Positions 1-9,194 are shown, counted from the first letter of the stretch. The stretch: 64,000 nucleotides of DNA from BPGX01 sp035405785 (GCA_035405785.1 DAONJS010000002.1:186001-250000), one strand, 5' to 3'. Program-made: numbers and translations. Notes: generated by a model not told the origin, from the sequence alone.

Positions 1-135
1 TGGTTTTTTAGGCGTAGTTGTGTATACCCTTGTGCATACACCTCTGCGTTGAGCACAGGAATGTAAAGCTGCAGATTTGCTTTTAGTTTTAATTTTCTTT
101 CTTTCTTTTCTTACCAATTGCTGAATTGTAGGCAT
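1..135 (-). CDS. rpsL: 30S ribosomal protein S12, N-terminal 45 residues (cut by window edge)
   Basis: Protein S12 sits at the decoding centre of the small ribosomal subunit. Reading the minus strand from an ATG at 135-133 gives an open frame that begins MPTIQQLVRK and contains QRRGVCTRVYTTTPKKP, the invariant S12 N-terminus; the frame is still open at base 1. Exactly 45 codons are present. The lysine equivalent to E. coli Lys43, the classic streptomycin-resistance position, is the wild-type Lys. A minus-strand -7 element (TACATTTG) lies 44 bp upstream. By the usual str operon order, rpsG and fusA would be expected beyond the left edge; this is inference. Confidence 0.96.
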   Translation of the reverse strand, partial: MPTIQQLVRKERKKIKTKSKSAALHSCAQRRGVCTRVYTTTPKKP

Positions 136-179
136 TTTGAAGGATTTTTAATGTTTTTTGTTTTCTTAAAAAAGGACGG

Positions 180-212
180 CAAATGTAAGGATTATTATTC
201 TAATTCTCCAAA
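180..212 (-). promoter_or_regulatory. Promoter of rpsL
   Basis: On the minus strand TACATTTG (187-180) matches the Bacteroidota -7 consensus TAnnTTTG exactly, and TTTG (212-209) is a plausible -33 element at 21-bp spacing. It points at the S12 start codon. Confidence 0.7.
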
Positions 213-698
213 TTTTTTTTATTATTTTTTTAATTTATTTGATAATTAACTGATTTTCAAATATTTGTTTTATTTTTTTCTTTTGAGATTTATTCTGAAT
301 AAAGAATGTTGTGTTGAAAATGTGTTATTGTTCAATTGTTATAATTTACTATATGTTTTTCCATTTTTTTATATCAAAATAATTCAAAAAATCTATAATT
401 TCAAATTCTCAATAATCAAAGTACCAACATTAAAGAGCGTGATGTTGCCCAGTATAAAATATCCATCATTGCAACCCAGTGAAATAATTCAGCTTAAAAT
501 TATTACAAAATGAATTTCACAGATGAAGCAATCTCAAAAGTATATTACACCTATCACACGAGATTTCTTCGGTCTATCGTCATCACAATGACTGTAAAAC
601 ATAAAAGTAAATATTTCACGTAGCTTCAACACACAAATTTTCACGAATTTCAATTATAACTTTTTATCTATAGCAATAAGTAAATAGTATAAAATAAA

Positions 699-721
699 AA
701 AGCCCCGAAAATCGGGGCTTT
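699..721 (-). terminator. Rho-independent terminator of the T9SS protein gene
   Basis: A perfect 10-bp stem (AAAGCCCCGA pairing with TCGGGGCTTT) with a 3-nt loop is followed on the minus strand by a T-rich run. It lies 28 bp past the stop codon of the gene ending at 749. Confidence 0.9.
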
Positions 722-748
722 GATTAAGTATTGAAATTTTTTATAAAA

Positions 749-1702
749 TTATTTGGTAACAACTAATTTACCGTGTGCATTTACATCTCCATTTGCATTT
801 GCAACTTGATAAAAATATACACCTGCTGGTAATGTTTCTACACTAAATCTGTTGTCTAATGCATTTGTAACTTGTACTGTAAGAACTACTTTTCCAAGTG
901 CATCATAAAGTTTAAGATAACCTCCAATGTTTTTTGCAGAAGTTGTAAATCTCACCACATCATTAGCAGGATTTGGAGCCATACGAGTATCTACAAAATC
1001 TAATACTGGTGCTGTAATGCCAGTAACTGTAGTCAATGTCAAGTCATCAATCCATAATTGTGAAAGATTATCATAGTTTGCATCAGCAGCATTATATGAA
1101 GAAATTGCTACAATCCATAAAGTATCAGGTATACCAGCATTTACAGAAACAGCAGTTTGGTTAAATGCCTGAAAAGAGGGAACATTTGCATTTGTTAAAA
1201 CACTAGCATCTTCAATTAGTGTTTCAGTTGATCCTGTCCATTTTGTAGTTTGGCAGAATACTACTGCTGTATCAAGACCCCCGGTTGCAGCAGCACTTAT
1301 TGTATAAGATAAAAATCCACCAAAAGAATTAATATTTTGACTAAATGGAATACCATAAATCCCCATATTAACAGTGTTTGTACCTGCTGTACCTAACCAT
1401 GCCATTCCATTAAGTTTTTGTCCAATAATAGCCGTGTAATCCATGTTCTGTATTCTCATTGAATAAGAACCTGAATTTTTCTTTGCTCCATCTTTAAAGT
1501 AAGTAGTAATCATTGTGTAAGAAGGTGCACCAATGAGGAGTCCCATATCACCATATCCAGCCCAGTTGTTTGCTTTTCCTGCCTGAGCACCAGTTGTCAC
1601 CCAACTTTCAAATCCTGCATTAGGAATGGCGTAAGGTGTTTGTGCAGTCATGAATGCGTTTAAAGCCACTGCACTGGCTACTGTTAGTACAACTTTTTTC
1701 AT
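749..1702 (-). CDS. Secreted protein with T9SS type A sorting domain
   Basis: A 317-residue exported protein of unknown function. It begins with a signal peptide (MKKVVLTVASAVALNAFMTAQ), then an Asn/Gly/Thr-rich beta-type region. Residues about 240-317 form a type A C-terminal sorting domain (MAPNPANDVVRF, then LKLYDALGKVV, then LPAGVYFYQV), the signal that sends a protein through the type IX system to the cell surface. The middle region (GFESW near the start, WIDDLTLT before the tail) looks like the lectin-like beta-sandwich fold common in such cargo, but I cannot name a family. It is monocistronic, with a terminator behind it and a TATACTTG promoter element at 1733-1740. Confidence 0.85.
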   Translation of the reverse strand: MKKVVLTVASAVALNAFMTAQTPYAIPNAGFESWVTTGAQAGKANNWAGYGDMGLLIGAPSYTMITTYFKDGAKKNSGSYSMRIQNMDYTAIIGQKLNGMAWLGTAGTNTVNMGIYGIPFSQNINSFGGFLSYTISAAATGGLDTAVVFCQTTKWTGSTETLIEDASVLTNANVPSFQAFNQTAVSVNAGIPDTLWIVAISSYNAADANYDNLSQLWIDDLTLTTVTGITAPVLDFVDTRMAPNPANDVVRFTTSAKNIGGYLKLYDALGKVVLTVQVTNALDNRFSVETLPAGVYFYQVANANGDVNAHGKLVVTK

Positions 1703-1732
1703 AGTTTTAAATTTTTAGGGTTATTGATGGGG

Positions 1733-1765
1733 CAAGTATAATGAATTTATTTCTAATCCACCAAA
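1733..1765 (-). promoter_or_regulatory. Probable promoter of the T9SS cargo gene
   Basis: The minus strand reads TATACTTG at 1740-1733, one mismatch from TAnnTTTG, with TTTG 21 bp upstream. The same variant, TATACTTG, precedes the adhesin operon at 49521-49528. Confidence 0.5.
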
Positions 1766-1773
1766 TAAAAATG

Positions 1774-1781
1774 TAATTTTG
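1774..1781 (+). promoter_or_regulatory. -7 element of the ispG promoter
   Basis: TAATTTTG is an exact match to TAnnTTTG and lies 58 bp upstream of the ispG ATG. Confidence 0.6.
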
Positions 1782-1839
1782 CCACAAAAAATCAATTTTC
1801 AACATAACTTACTGAATTTCAAAATAATAAAATTTAAAA

Positions 1840-3786
1840 ATGAACTATATCAAACTCAAAACAAGAGAAGTTAACATAGGTGATTTAAAAATGGGTGGGC
1901 ACTACCCTATTCGGGTACAAAGTATGACCACTGCCGATACAATGAATACCAGTGCAGTTGTGGAAGAATGTATTCGGCTTATCAATGCAGGATGTGAACT
2001 TATCAGAATCACAGCACCAAGCATTAAAGAAGCAGAAAATTTATTAACCATTAAAAATGAATTAAAAAAACGCGGTTATTCTATTCCATTATGTGCTGAT
2101 ATTCATTATACCCCAAATGCGGCAGAAGTAGCGGCAAGAATAGTTGAAAAGGTGCGTATCAATCCAGGCAATTATTCTGATAAGAAAAAATTTGAATACA
2201 AAGAATATACAGACAAACAATATAATGCAGAATTAGAAAAAATTCGCGAGAAATTTATTCCACTTATAAAAGTTTGTAAAGAATATGGCACGGCAATGAG
2301 AATTGGCACTAATCACGGTTCATTAAGCGACAGAATATTGAGTAGATATGGCGATACACCCGAAGGTATGGTAGAAAGTGCAATGGAGTTTATTCGCATT
2401 TGTGAAGAAGAAAATTTCTACAACATTGTTATTTCAATGAAAGCAAGTAATCCATTAGTAATGATAGATGCTTATCGCTTACTGGTGCATACAATGATTA
2501 AAAATGGAAACATTTATCCATTGCATATTGGTGTAACAGAAGCAGGAGACGGCGAAGATGGTAGAATAAAATCTGCAATTGGAATAGGCACATTACTTGA
2601 AGATGGTATTGGAGATACTGTAAGAGTATCGCTTACAGAACCTGCTGAAAATGAAATTCCTGCGGCATTAAAACTTGTAAAGCCTTATAATGATTTTAGA
2701 GAAAAAAATTTACATACTATCAAAGAATGGTTGTTAGACAATCATCCTAAGTGGATTTATGAAAATTCAAAAAATTTACACATCAACAAAAAAACAGAAA
2801 GTATTGAAAATATTGGAAATTCAAATGTTCCAGTAATCATCAATAATTTATCAAACAATATTTCTCAAGAACCTACACAAAAAAATTTATTTGGAGTTGG
2901 GTATATTTACAATGCTCAATCTGATAAATGGAATATTACAGATTTTGCATCTGATTATGTGTATGTAAAAGATAAAAGTATCACATTTGAATTACCAGGA
3001 AATATAGGAATTATCACAGATTACAATAATTGGATTAAAACAAAATTGCCACAACATTATCCTCTTATAAGTTATTCAAACCTTTCAGAAATTAAAGAGT
3101 TTTCACCAAAAATAAATTTTGTTGAAATAAATCCCAACGAATTAGAAAATGTTCTTTTACCAGAAAAGCAAAAAATTGTATTATTACTAAACATTCCTGA
3201 TGAATTTTACATTGCAGGAAAATTAAAAATACATTTGAAAAAATTTTACGAAAAATATAATTATCCCATTATTTTCAAAATATCAGTTAATACTAATGAC
3301 ACAGAAGAATTTAGTTTGAATGTTTCTAAAATTTTAGGTTACTTATTTACAGCAGGATTTGGAAATGGTATTATGATTGAACAAAATGAATTAATAAAGC
3401 CCTACTCTCTGCAAGAATTAAATAAATTGATGTTTAATATATTGCAAGGATTAAGAGAAAGGATTAGTAAAACAGAATATATTGCTTGTCCAAGTTGTGG
3501 AAGAACATTATTTGATTTGCAAGAAACTACAAAGAAAATTAAAGAAAAAACATCACATTTGAAAGGAGTTAAGATTGGTATTATGGGATGTATTGTAAAT
3601 GGTCCTGGTGAAATGGCAGATGCTGATTTTGGTTATGTAGGCACAGGAGTTGGAAAAGTTTCTTTATACAAGGGTCATACAGTTGTAAAAAGAAATATCC
3701 CCGAAGAAAGAGCAGTAGATGAATTGATAGAACTTATTAAAGAGTATGGTATGTATGTTGAAAATAATAATAGTAGTGTAGATTAG
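1840..3786 (+). CDS. ispG: 4-hydroxy-3-methylbut-2-en-1-yl diphosphate synthase, long form
   Basis: IspG (GcpE) reduces methylerythritol cyclodiphosphate to HMBPP in the MEP isoprenoid pathway, using a [4Fe-4S] cluster. The N-terminal TIM barrel (residues 1 to about 290) has typical blocks such as PIRVQSMTTADTMNT and the HYTPNAA segment. The C-terminal cluster domain has CPSCGRTLFDL (Cys550, Cys553), GIMGCIVNGPGE (Cys584) and Glu591, the three Cys plus Glu ligands known for the family. At 648 residues it is far longer than the roughly 370-residue E. coli enzyme; residues about 290-540 are the inserted middle domain known from Bacteroidota, Chlamydia and plants. The insert here is Asn/Lys/Ile-rich and looks fast-evolving. 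A methyltransferase gene follows after 2 bp. Confidence 0.97.
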   Translation: MNYIKLKTREVNIGDLKMGGHYPIRVQSMTTADTMNTSAVVEECIRLINAGCELIRITAPSIKEAENLLTIKNELKKRGYSIPLCADIHYTPNAAEVAARIVEKVRINPGNYSDKKKFEYKEYTDKQYNAELEKIREKFIPLIKVCKEYGTAMRIGTNHGSLSDRILSRYGDTPEGMVESAMEFIRICEEENFYNIVISMKASNPLVMIDAYRLLVHTMIKNGNIYPLHIGVTEAGDGEDGRIKSAIGIGTLLEDGIGDTVRVSLTEPAENEIPAALKLVKPYNDFREKNLHTIKEWLLDNHPKWIYENSKNLHINKKTESIENIGNSNVPVIINNLSNNISQEPTQKNLFGVGYIYNAQSDKWNITDFASDYVYVKDKSITFELPGNIGIITDYNNWIKTKLPQHYPLISYSNLSEIKEFSPKINFVEINPNELENVLLPEKQKIVLLLNIPDEFYIAGKLKIHLKKFYEKYNYPIIFKISVNTNDTEEFSLNVSKILGYLFTAGFGNGIMIEQNELIKPYSLQELNKLMFNILQGLRERISKTEYIACPSCGRTLFDLQETTKKIKEKTSHLKGVKIGIMGCIVNGPGEMADADFGYVGTGVGKVSLYKGHTVVKRNIPEERAVDELIELIKEYGMYVENNNSSVD

Positions 3787-3788
3787 TT

Positions 3789-4310
3789 ATGTCGCGAGTT
3801 TTTAAGACCATTGAAGAGTTTAAAGTTGCACCAAAATATCCGATAATTTTAGTTTTGGATAATATTCGCAGTTTAAATAATGTAGGTTCCTTTTTTCGCA
3901 CCGCAGATAGTTTTTTGTTGGAAGGTATTTATTTATGCGGAATTACAGGCAAACCTCCTCATCGTGAAATTGAAAAAACCGCTTTAGGTGCAACACTATC
4001 AGTTGAATGGAGATATTTTTCTACTACCAATGAAGCAATAGATTTATTAAAACAAAATGGATACAAAGTAATTGCCATTGAACAATGTGAAAAAAGTATT
4101 TTGTTGAATCAAATAAAGTTTCATGATGAAGAAAAAATTGCATTAGTTTTTGGAAATGAAGTAACGGGTATATCAAATGAAATTATTGATAGTTGTGATT
4201 TATGTATAGAAATTCCCCAAATGGGCACCAAACATTCATTAAATGTAGCAGTATGTGGTGGTATTGTATGTTGGGAAATTATTAAACAAATTGGGATAAA
4301 GGAAATGTAA
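3789..4310 (+). CDS. TrmH/SpoU-family RNA 2'-O-methyltransferase
   Basis: A 173-residue SPOUT enzyme that would methylate a ribose in tRNA or rRNA using S-adenosylmethionine. All three SpoU motifs are present: LDNIRSLNNVGSFFRTAD near the N-terminus, LVFGNEVTGIS near residue 120, and IPQMGTKHSLNVAVCGG, which contributes to the trefoil knot. It lacks the N-terminal substrate-recognition domain seen in the longer RlmB encoded at 20826, so it is a minimal catalytic domain; the RNA target cannot be read from the sequence. The start lies 2 bp after the ispG stop, which implies co-transcription. Confidence 0.9.
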   Translation: MSRVFKTIEEFKVAPKYPIILVLDNIRSLNNVGSFFRTADSFLLEGIYLCGITGKPPHREIEKTALGATLSVEWRYFSTTNEAIDLLKQNGYKVIAIEQCEKSILLNQIKFHDEEKIALVFGNEVTGISNEIIDSCDLCIEIPQMGTKHSLNVAVCGGIVCWEIIKQIGIKEM

Positions 4311-4502
4311 TTTTGAGTTTTGAGTGCCGACGCTGCGGTCTGCATGCTGATATTTTGCATAGCAAAATCGTCAGCATTCAATGCTCAATTTTCAATTTTT
4401 CAACCACTATTAAAATTTTTACCGCAAAGGCACAGAGACACAAAGTTTAATTAGCCTTCACTTTTCATTTTTCACTATTCACTCATCGCTTTTCACTTTC
4501 TT
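4311..4502. repeat. Mosaic of intergenic repeat words
   Basis: In order: TTTTGAG words (4312-4323), a double-hairpin element (4324-4378) with GCCGACGC and a second hairpin of arms ATTTTGC/GCAAAAT, CAATGCTCAATTTTC words (4378-4400), a segment with TTACCGCAAAGG and ACACAAAG (4404-4448) whose inverted copy is at 21799-21848, and a TTTTCAC-type 7-nt array (4455-4500) that runs into the end of the next gene. Confidence 0.8.
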
Positions 4503-6392
4503 GTCTAATTTTTCAAACACTGAATTGTTACTTTCAAATTCAGGAACAAGTTTTTTCATTAATTCAACAATCTTAAAATTATCTTGTGTTTCAAAACAAT
4601 TGATAAGTTTTTCTACTTGTGGTTTTATGTCTTCAAAATTATATTCTCTTACTTTGCCAATTAAAATTTTTGGATGATGAGTTGGTAATGTATGTTCTTT
4701 ATCTGCTAATACTTCTTCATAAAGTTTTTCACCTGGTCTCAATCCTGTAAAGATAATTTGAATATCTTCATAAGGTTTTAATCCTGATAAACGAATCATT
4801 TTTTCAGCAAGATTCAAAATCTTTATAGGTTTCCCCATATCAAACACAAAAATTTCTCCGCCATTTCCCATTGCTGCAGCTTCTAAAACTAATTGGCATG
4901 CTTCTGGAATTGTCATAAAAAACCTTGTTATTTCAGGATGTGTAACAGTAACCGGACCTCCATTTTCTATTTGTTTTTTGAATCGGATAATGACAGAACC
5001 ATTTGAACCAAGCACATTGCCAAATCTTGTAGTGATGTATTTAGTTTTTGAAACTTTATTTTTGCTTTGCACATAAATTTCTGCAATCCTTTTAGAAGCA
5101 CCCATTACATTAGTTGGATTAACGGCTTTGTCAGTAGAAATTAAAATCATTTTTTGAACATGGTATTGATCTGATAAATCAGCAACTATCTTTGTTCCTA
5201 AAACATTGTTTAGTATAGCTTCGGAAGGATTTTCTTCCATAACAGGAACATGCTTATATGCCGCAGCGTGAAATACAATTTGTGGTTTGAAGTATTCAAA
5301 TACCCTTTGCATTCTTGCTTCATTTCTAACATCTCCTATTACAGTTTCAAAAGATAACTCTGGAAATCTTTCTTTCAATTCTAATTCTAATTCATACAAA
5401 GGTGTTTCTGCAATATCTAATAAAATTAAGTGTTTTGGGCGATAGTGAGCACATTGTCTTGATAATTCACTGCCAATAGAACCAGCAGCACCTGTAATTA
5501 ATACAACTTTATTTTCAAGTTCTTGTTTTACTTTTTGATTATCTAAATTAATCGGATCTCTTTCCAACAAATCTTCAATATTGATTGATTTAATTTGATA
5601 AGCATTTAATTGTCCATTAATCCATTTTGATACGGGCGGAACATATAAAACTTGTAAATTTAAACTCAATGCTTTTTCAGCAATCTCCTGCTTTTTTTCA
5701 ACTGATATATTTTGAATACTAATTACTATGGCATCTACATCTTTATCTTTTACAATATCTTCAAGGTCATCAGATGAATAAACTGTGATGTTTTCAATTC
5801 TCTTTCCTTGTTTATTTTCATCATCATCAATGAATCCAATAACTTTGTATTGCGATGCTTTATCTTTATCTAGTGTTCTTTTAGTGATAATTCCCGCTTC
5901 TCCTGCACCGTAAATTAAAATATACTTTTTGTTTTTATAGGGATTTTTGTATTCAATGTAAAGAGTTTTTACAAGCAAGCGAACAGAAACCATGAAAAAA
6001 ACATACACTAAAAAATCAATAATGATAACCGAAGTAGGAAATACAAAATGTTCATAATTAAACAACCAAAAAAAATTGACTGCGAATAATGTTAATGTAC
6101 CACATAAACTGCTATAAAATATTCTCAATGCATCACGAGAACTGCTATGCCTAAGCATGCTTTTATGAATACCAAAAATCAATTCATAAATTGTGCGAAC
6201 AACTACAACAATCAATATATTAACAGGTATAAGTTTTTTATCATCTTCAGGAATGGTTTGAAAATTGAATCTTAAAAAAATTGATATAAGAAGTGAAACA
6301 ATGGCTAAAAAAATATCCAACAAGACAATGAAAAACCTTGGAACATTGTAATTCCAGATGGTATTTAAGAATTTTTTTTGATATTTAAGCAT
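4479..6392 (-). CDS. Membrane-anchored NDP-sugar 4,6-dehydratase (FlaA1/CapD/WbpM type)
   Basis: A 637-residue polysaccharide-biosynthesis enzyme, probably a UDP-N-acetylglucosamine 4,6-dehydratase making a deoxysugar precursor for surface glycans. About four hydrophobic helices fill residues 20-142. A CoA-binding-like Rossmann domain starts at YGAGEAG (161-167). The catalytic SDR domain starts at GAAGSIG (301-307) and has the STDKAVNPTNVMGASK block (about 419-434), in which Met430 replaces the usual catalytic Tyr ahead of Lys434, as in the WbpM/PglF branch. It is a single gene here, not in a glycan cluster. The last codons (KKVKSDE) and the stop are supplied by an intergenic 7-nt repeat array. 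Confidence 0.93.
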   Translation of the reverse strand: MLKYQKKFLNTIWNYNVPRFFIVLLDIFLAIVSLLISIFLRFNFQTIPEDDKKLIPVNILIVVVVRTIYELIFGIHKSMLRHSSSRDALRIFYSSLCGTLTLFAVNFFWLFNYEHFVFPTSVIIIDFLVYVFFMVSVRLLVKTLYIEYKNPYKNKKYILIYGAGEAGIITKRTLDKDKASQYKVIGFIDDDENKQGKRIENITVYSSDDLEDIVKDKDVDAIVISIQNISVEKKQEIAEKALSLNLQVLYVPPVSKWINGQLNAYQIKSINIEDLLERDPINLDNQKVKQELENKVVLITGAAGSIGSELSRQCAHYRPKHLILLDIAETPLYELELELKERFPELSFETVIGDVRNEARMQRVFEYFKPQIVFHAAAYKHVPVMEENPSEAILNNVLGTKIVADLSDQYHVQKMILISTDKAVNPTNVMGASKRIAEIYVQSKNKVSKTKYITTRFGNVLGSNGSVIIRFKKQIENGGPVTVTHPEITRFFMTIPEACQLVLEAAAMGNGGEIFVFDMGKPIKILNLAEKMIRLSGLKPYEDIQIIFTGLRPGEKLYEEVLADKEHTLPTHHPKILIGKVREYNFEDIKPQVEKLINCFETQDNFKIVELMKKLVPEFESNNSVFEKLDKKVKSDE

Positions 6393-6545
6393 TAAAATAG
6401 TTTTGTATTAAAATCAATATCATCAATTTGTATATGAGATTTTTATTTGAAATAAATTTTAAGTGGCGAATTTACATATAAAATTTTTCTCTCTTTGGAA
6501 ATACATATTCTTTAATTTATTTTGCCCCCTCAAAAAATTTTAATA

Positions 6546-8930
6546 ATGACAATTCGTAACTTTTCAAAATTCACTTTCTTCATCATTTTAAGCAGTTTTA
6601 TTTCTCTACAAATTTTTTCCCAAAACAAATATGGCACTATAAAAGGAGTAGTTTATGTAAAGTCAACAGGAGAATCTGCGGCTTTTTGCAATGTATATAT
6701 TAAAGGCACTACTATCGGAACCAGTACAGATTTTAACGGATATTTTACGCTTACAAGAGTGCCTGTTGGAAAACAAACACTCGTTATATCATCATTAGAT
6801 TTTGACACCATTCAGGATGTTATTGAAGTAAAAGAAAATGAAGTAATTAGTAAAAAGTATTTTGGAGTAAGAAAAAATATTCAATTAGAAGAAGTAGAAG
6901 TTTCAGCAACAAAAGAAGATAAAACCGAAAAAGTAAATATCTCTGTAACAAAGATTGACCCTATTGTTATCAATAAATTACCAAGTATTGGAGAACCTGA
7001 TATTGCACAGTATTTACAGGTATTACCGGGCGTTGTTTCCACTGGTGATCAGGGCGGACAAATATATATTCGTGGTGGTTTGCCCGTGCAAAATAAAATC
7101 TTATTAGATGGAATGACTATTTTTAATCCTTTTCATTCACTTGGATTATTTTCAGTATTTGATAATGATATTATCAAACAAGCAGATGTGTATTCAGCGG
7201 GTTTTAATGTAGAGTATGGTGGTAGAAATTCAGCAATAATGGATATTCGCACCAAAGATGGTAATAAAAGAAATCTGTCAGGAAAAATTCAGGCATCTAC
7301 ATTTTCAGCCAAATTATCTTTAGAAGGACCTATTATTAAACAAGACAGCAATCGGGCTGGTGCATCATTCCTGATTTCTGCAAAGCATTCTTATTTACCA
7401 CAAACTTCTACTTCCTTATACAAATATGCTAATGATTTTACTAATAACAAAACAAATGGTTTGCCCTACTACTTTACTGATATTTATGCCAAAACATCCT
7501 TTAATACTCAAAGTGGTTCAAAAATCAATTTCTTTGCATTTAATTTTACTGATAAAGCCGATTTTAAAAATGTTGCAACATTCAAATGGCGAAACTATGG
7601 CGGTGGAACAAACTTTTATATTATTCCACCTTATTCTAATTTGATAATGGATGGATTTGTCAATTTTTCAAATTACAAAATAGATTATGTCAATCATACT
7701 ATTGATGGAAATACCAAAACAAGTGCCGTGAATAATTTTGATGCAGGATTTAATTTTATAAGATTTGTAGGCAGAAATGATATTCGATTTGGTATTGATG
7801 CAAATGTATTAAATACCGATTATCAAATTCAAAATCCGAATTTTTCGCCTATACAGGAACAAAGATCTACAGCCACATTAGGTGCATATTTTAAATTCAG
7901 ATGGATTTTATTAGATAAACATTTAGTGATAGAACCAGGTATTCGCACACAATATTATGCTACATTAAATGTTTTTTCACCAGAACCTCGTATAGGAATG
8001 AAATATAATATTACCAATACTTTACGAATGAAAGCCGCAGGAGGTATATATTCTCAGGCACTATTCAGTGCTAATTCTGACAGAGATGTAGTGAATTTAT
8101 TTTATGGTTACATTCACGGACCAGATAGCGATAAATTTCCAAATGAATATCTGGATAAAAATGGTAATAAAAAACAAACCAGTTCATCTGTTCAAAAAGC
8201 ATGGCACGCAGTGGCAGGCATTGAATATGATTTCCTGAAATTTTTTGAAGTGAATGTTGAAACTTATTACAAATTTTTCAATACAATTATCAATGTGAAT
8301 AGAGATAAATTATATGATGACAATCAAATCAATCAAAACATTCCTGATGAATTCAAAAAAGTTTATATTATAGAACAGGGCGATGCAATGGGAGCAGATT
8401 TTACATTAAAATATGAAAGTAAAAAGTTGTATGTATGGTTGGTTTATTCGTATATGAAAACTAACAGATGGGCTGGCAATGCTACAACTGGCGAAGTTCT
8501 TAATTATCCACCAATTTTTGACAGAAGGCATAATTTGAACATTGTAGTATCTTACAATTTTGGAAAGAAAAAACAATATGAAGTTAATGTAAGGTGGAAT
8601 TTTGGTTCGCCATATCCTTTTACGCCAACGCAAGGTTTTTATCCCAACATTCAATTTAATAATAATATCAATTTTAATTACACTAACGCTAATGCCAATT
8701 TAGGTTACATTCCTGGTACATTAAATTCTGGCAGATTGATAGATTATCACAGATTAGATTTTGGATTCAGATATTTTTATCACTTTACACCAAAAGTAAA
8801 ATTAGAACTCAATGCTGGTGCAACAAATATCTACAATAGAAAAAACATTTTTTATGTAGATAGATTTACTTACGATGTTATTTATCAATTGCCCATTATG
8901 CCTTATATTACGATGGGAATTGTGTTTTGA
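6546..8930 (+). CDS. TonB-dependent outer-membrane receptor with CarboxypepD-reg-like domain
   Basis: A 794-residue outer-membrane transporter powered by TonB; the substrate is unknown. I choose the ATG at 6546 because it opens directly into a signal peptide (MTIRNFSKFTFFIILSSFIS); the frame extends 24 bp further but only from a TTG inside the promoter-like TTATTTTG (6517-6524), which has TTTG at 6494 as a -33. After the signal comes a CarboxypepD-reg-like fold (about 30-110, GTTIGTSTDFNGYF), then the plug (LQVLPGVVSTGDQGGQIYIRGG, with LLDGM) and a beta-barrel ending in aromatic F (YITMGIVF). It is not paired with a SusD gene, which argues against a classical polysaccharide locus. Confidence 0.92.
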   Translation: MTIRNFSKFTFFIILSSFISLQIFSQNKYGTIKGVVYVKSTGESAAFCNVYIKGTTIGTSTDFNGYFTLTRVPVGKQTLVISSLDFDTIQDVIEVKENEVISKKYFGVRKNIQLEEVEVSATKEDKTEKVNISVTKIDPIVINKLPSIGEPDIAQYLQVLPGVVSTGDQGGQIYIRGGLPVQNKILLDGMTIFNPFHSLGLFSVFDNDIIKQADVYSAGFNVEYGGRNSAIMDIRTKDGNKRNLSGKIQASTFSAKLSLEGPIIKQDSNRAGASFLISAKHSYLPQTSTSLYKYANDFTNNKTNGLPYYFTDIYAKTSFNTQSGSKINFFAFNFTDKADFKNVATFKWRNYGGGTNFYIIPPYSNLIMDGFVNFSNYKIDYVNHTIDGNTKTSAVNNFDAGFNFIRFVGRNDIRFGIDANVLNTDYQIQNPNFSPIQEQRSTATLGAYFKFRWILLDKHLVIEPGIRTQYYATLNVFSPEPRIGMKYNITNTLRMKAAGGIYSQALFSANSDRDVVNLFYGYIHGPDSDKFPNEYLDKNGNKKQTSSSVQKAWHAVAGIEYDFLKFFEVNVETYYKFFNTIINVNRDKLYDDNQINQNIPDEFKKVYIIEQGDAMGADFTLKYESKKLYVWLVYSYMKTNRWAGNATTGEVLNYPPIFDRRHNLNIVVSYNFGKKKQYEVNVRWNFGSPYPFTPTQGFYPNIQFNNNINFNYTNANANLGYIPGTLNSGRLIDYHRLDFGFRYFYHFTPKVKLELNAGATNIYNRKNIFYVDRFTYDVIYQLPIMPYITMGIVF

Positions 8931-9173
8931 TTAGTTTTGAGTAGAGACGTACGTCATACGCATACATTTTTTTTTCAATGTTCAATGTTCAATGTTCAAT
9001 ATTCAATGCTCAATGTTCAATTTTATTTAATGAGTTTTTAGTTATAAAATTTTAATTTTGAGTTAATACTTTGAATTGAAAAATAACTAAACACTAAAAA
9101 CTAAAAATTCAAAACTAAAATTTTTCACTATTCACTCTTCGTTTTTCACTATTCACTTTTCACTATTTATCCT
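8931..9173. repeat. Three consecutive 7-nt-period tandem arrays
   Basis: 8978-9027: about seven units of TTCAATG and variants (TTCAATA, CTCAATG). 9087-9121: five units of the ACTAAAA type (ACTAAAC, ACTAAAA, ACTAAAA, ATTCAAA, ACTAAAA). 9122-9170: about seven units of the TTTTCAC/TATTCAC type. The three motifs differ but share the same 7-nt length. 8946-8965 is a worn GGGCGTATGGCG-type hairpin. Confidence 0.85.
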
Positions 9174-9194
9174 TATTATTGCACCAAAAAAATT

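Larger units (their letters stand above)
136..748. other. 613-bp gap: rpsL promoter, degraded repeat, terminator
   Basis: No convincing gene. An 82-codon frame at 265-513 is low-complexity, has no family resemblance and no promoter, so I treat it as chance. 525-592 holds a worn copy of the GTCATTGCGAG repeat family arranged as an inverted pair: GAAGCAATCTC at 525, then CGAGATTTCTTCGG at 559 and CATCACAATGAC near 580. The terminator of the next gene lies at 699-721. Confidence 0.6.

Noticed and set aside
265..513. 82-codon open frame after the rpsL promoter
   Set aside because: Low-complexity Phe/Ile/Asn-rich product, no promoter element, no family motif, and it lies in AT-rich DNA where such frames arise by chance.
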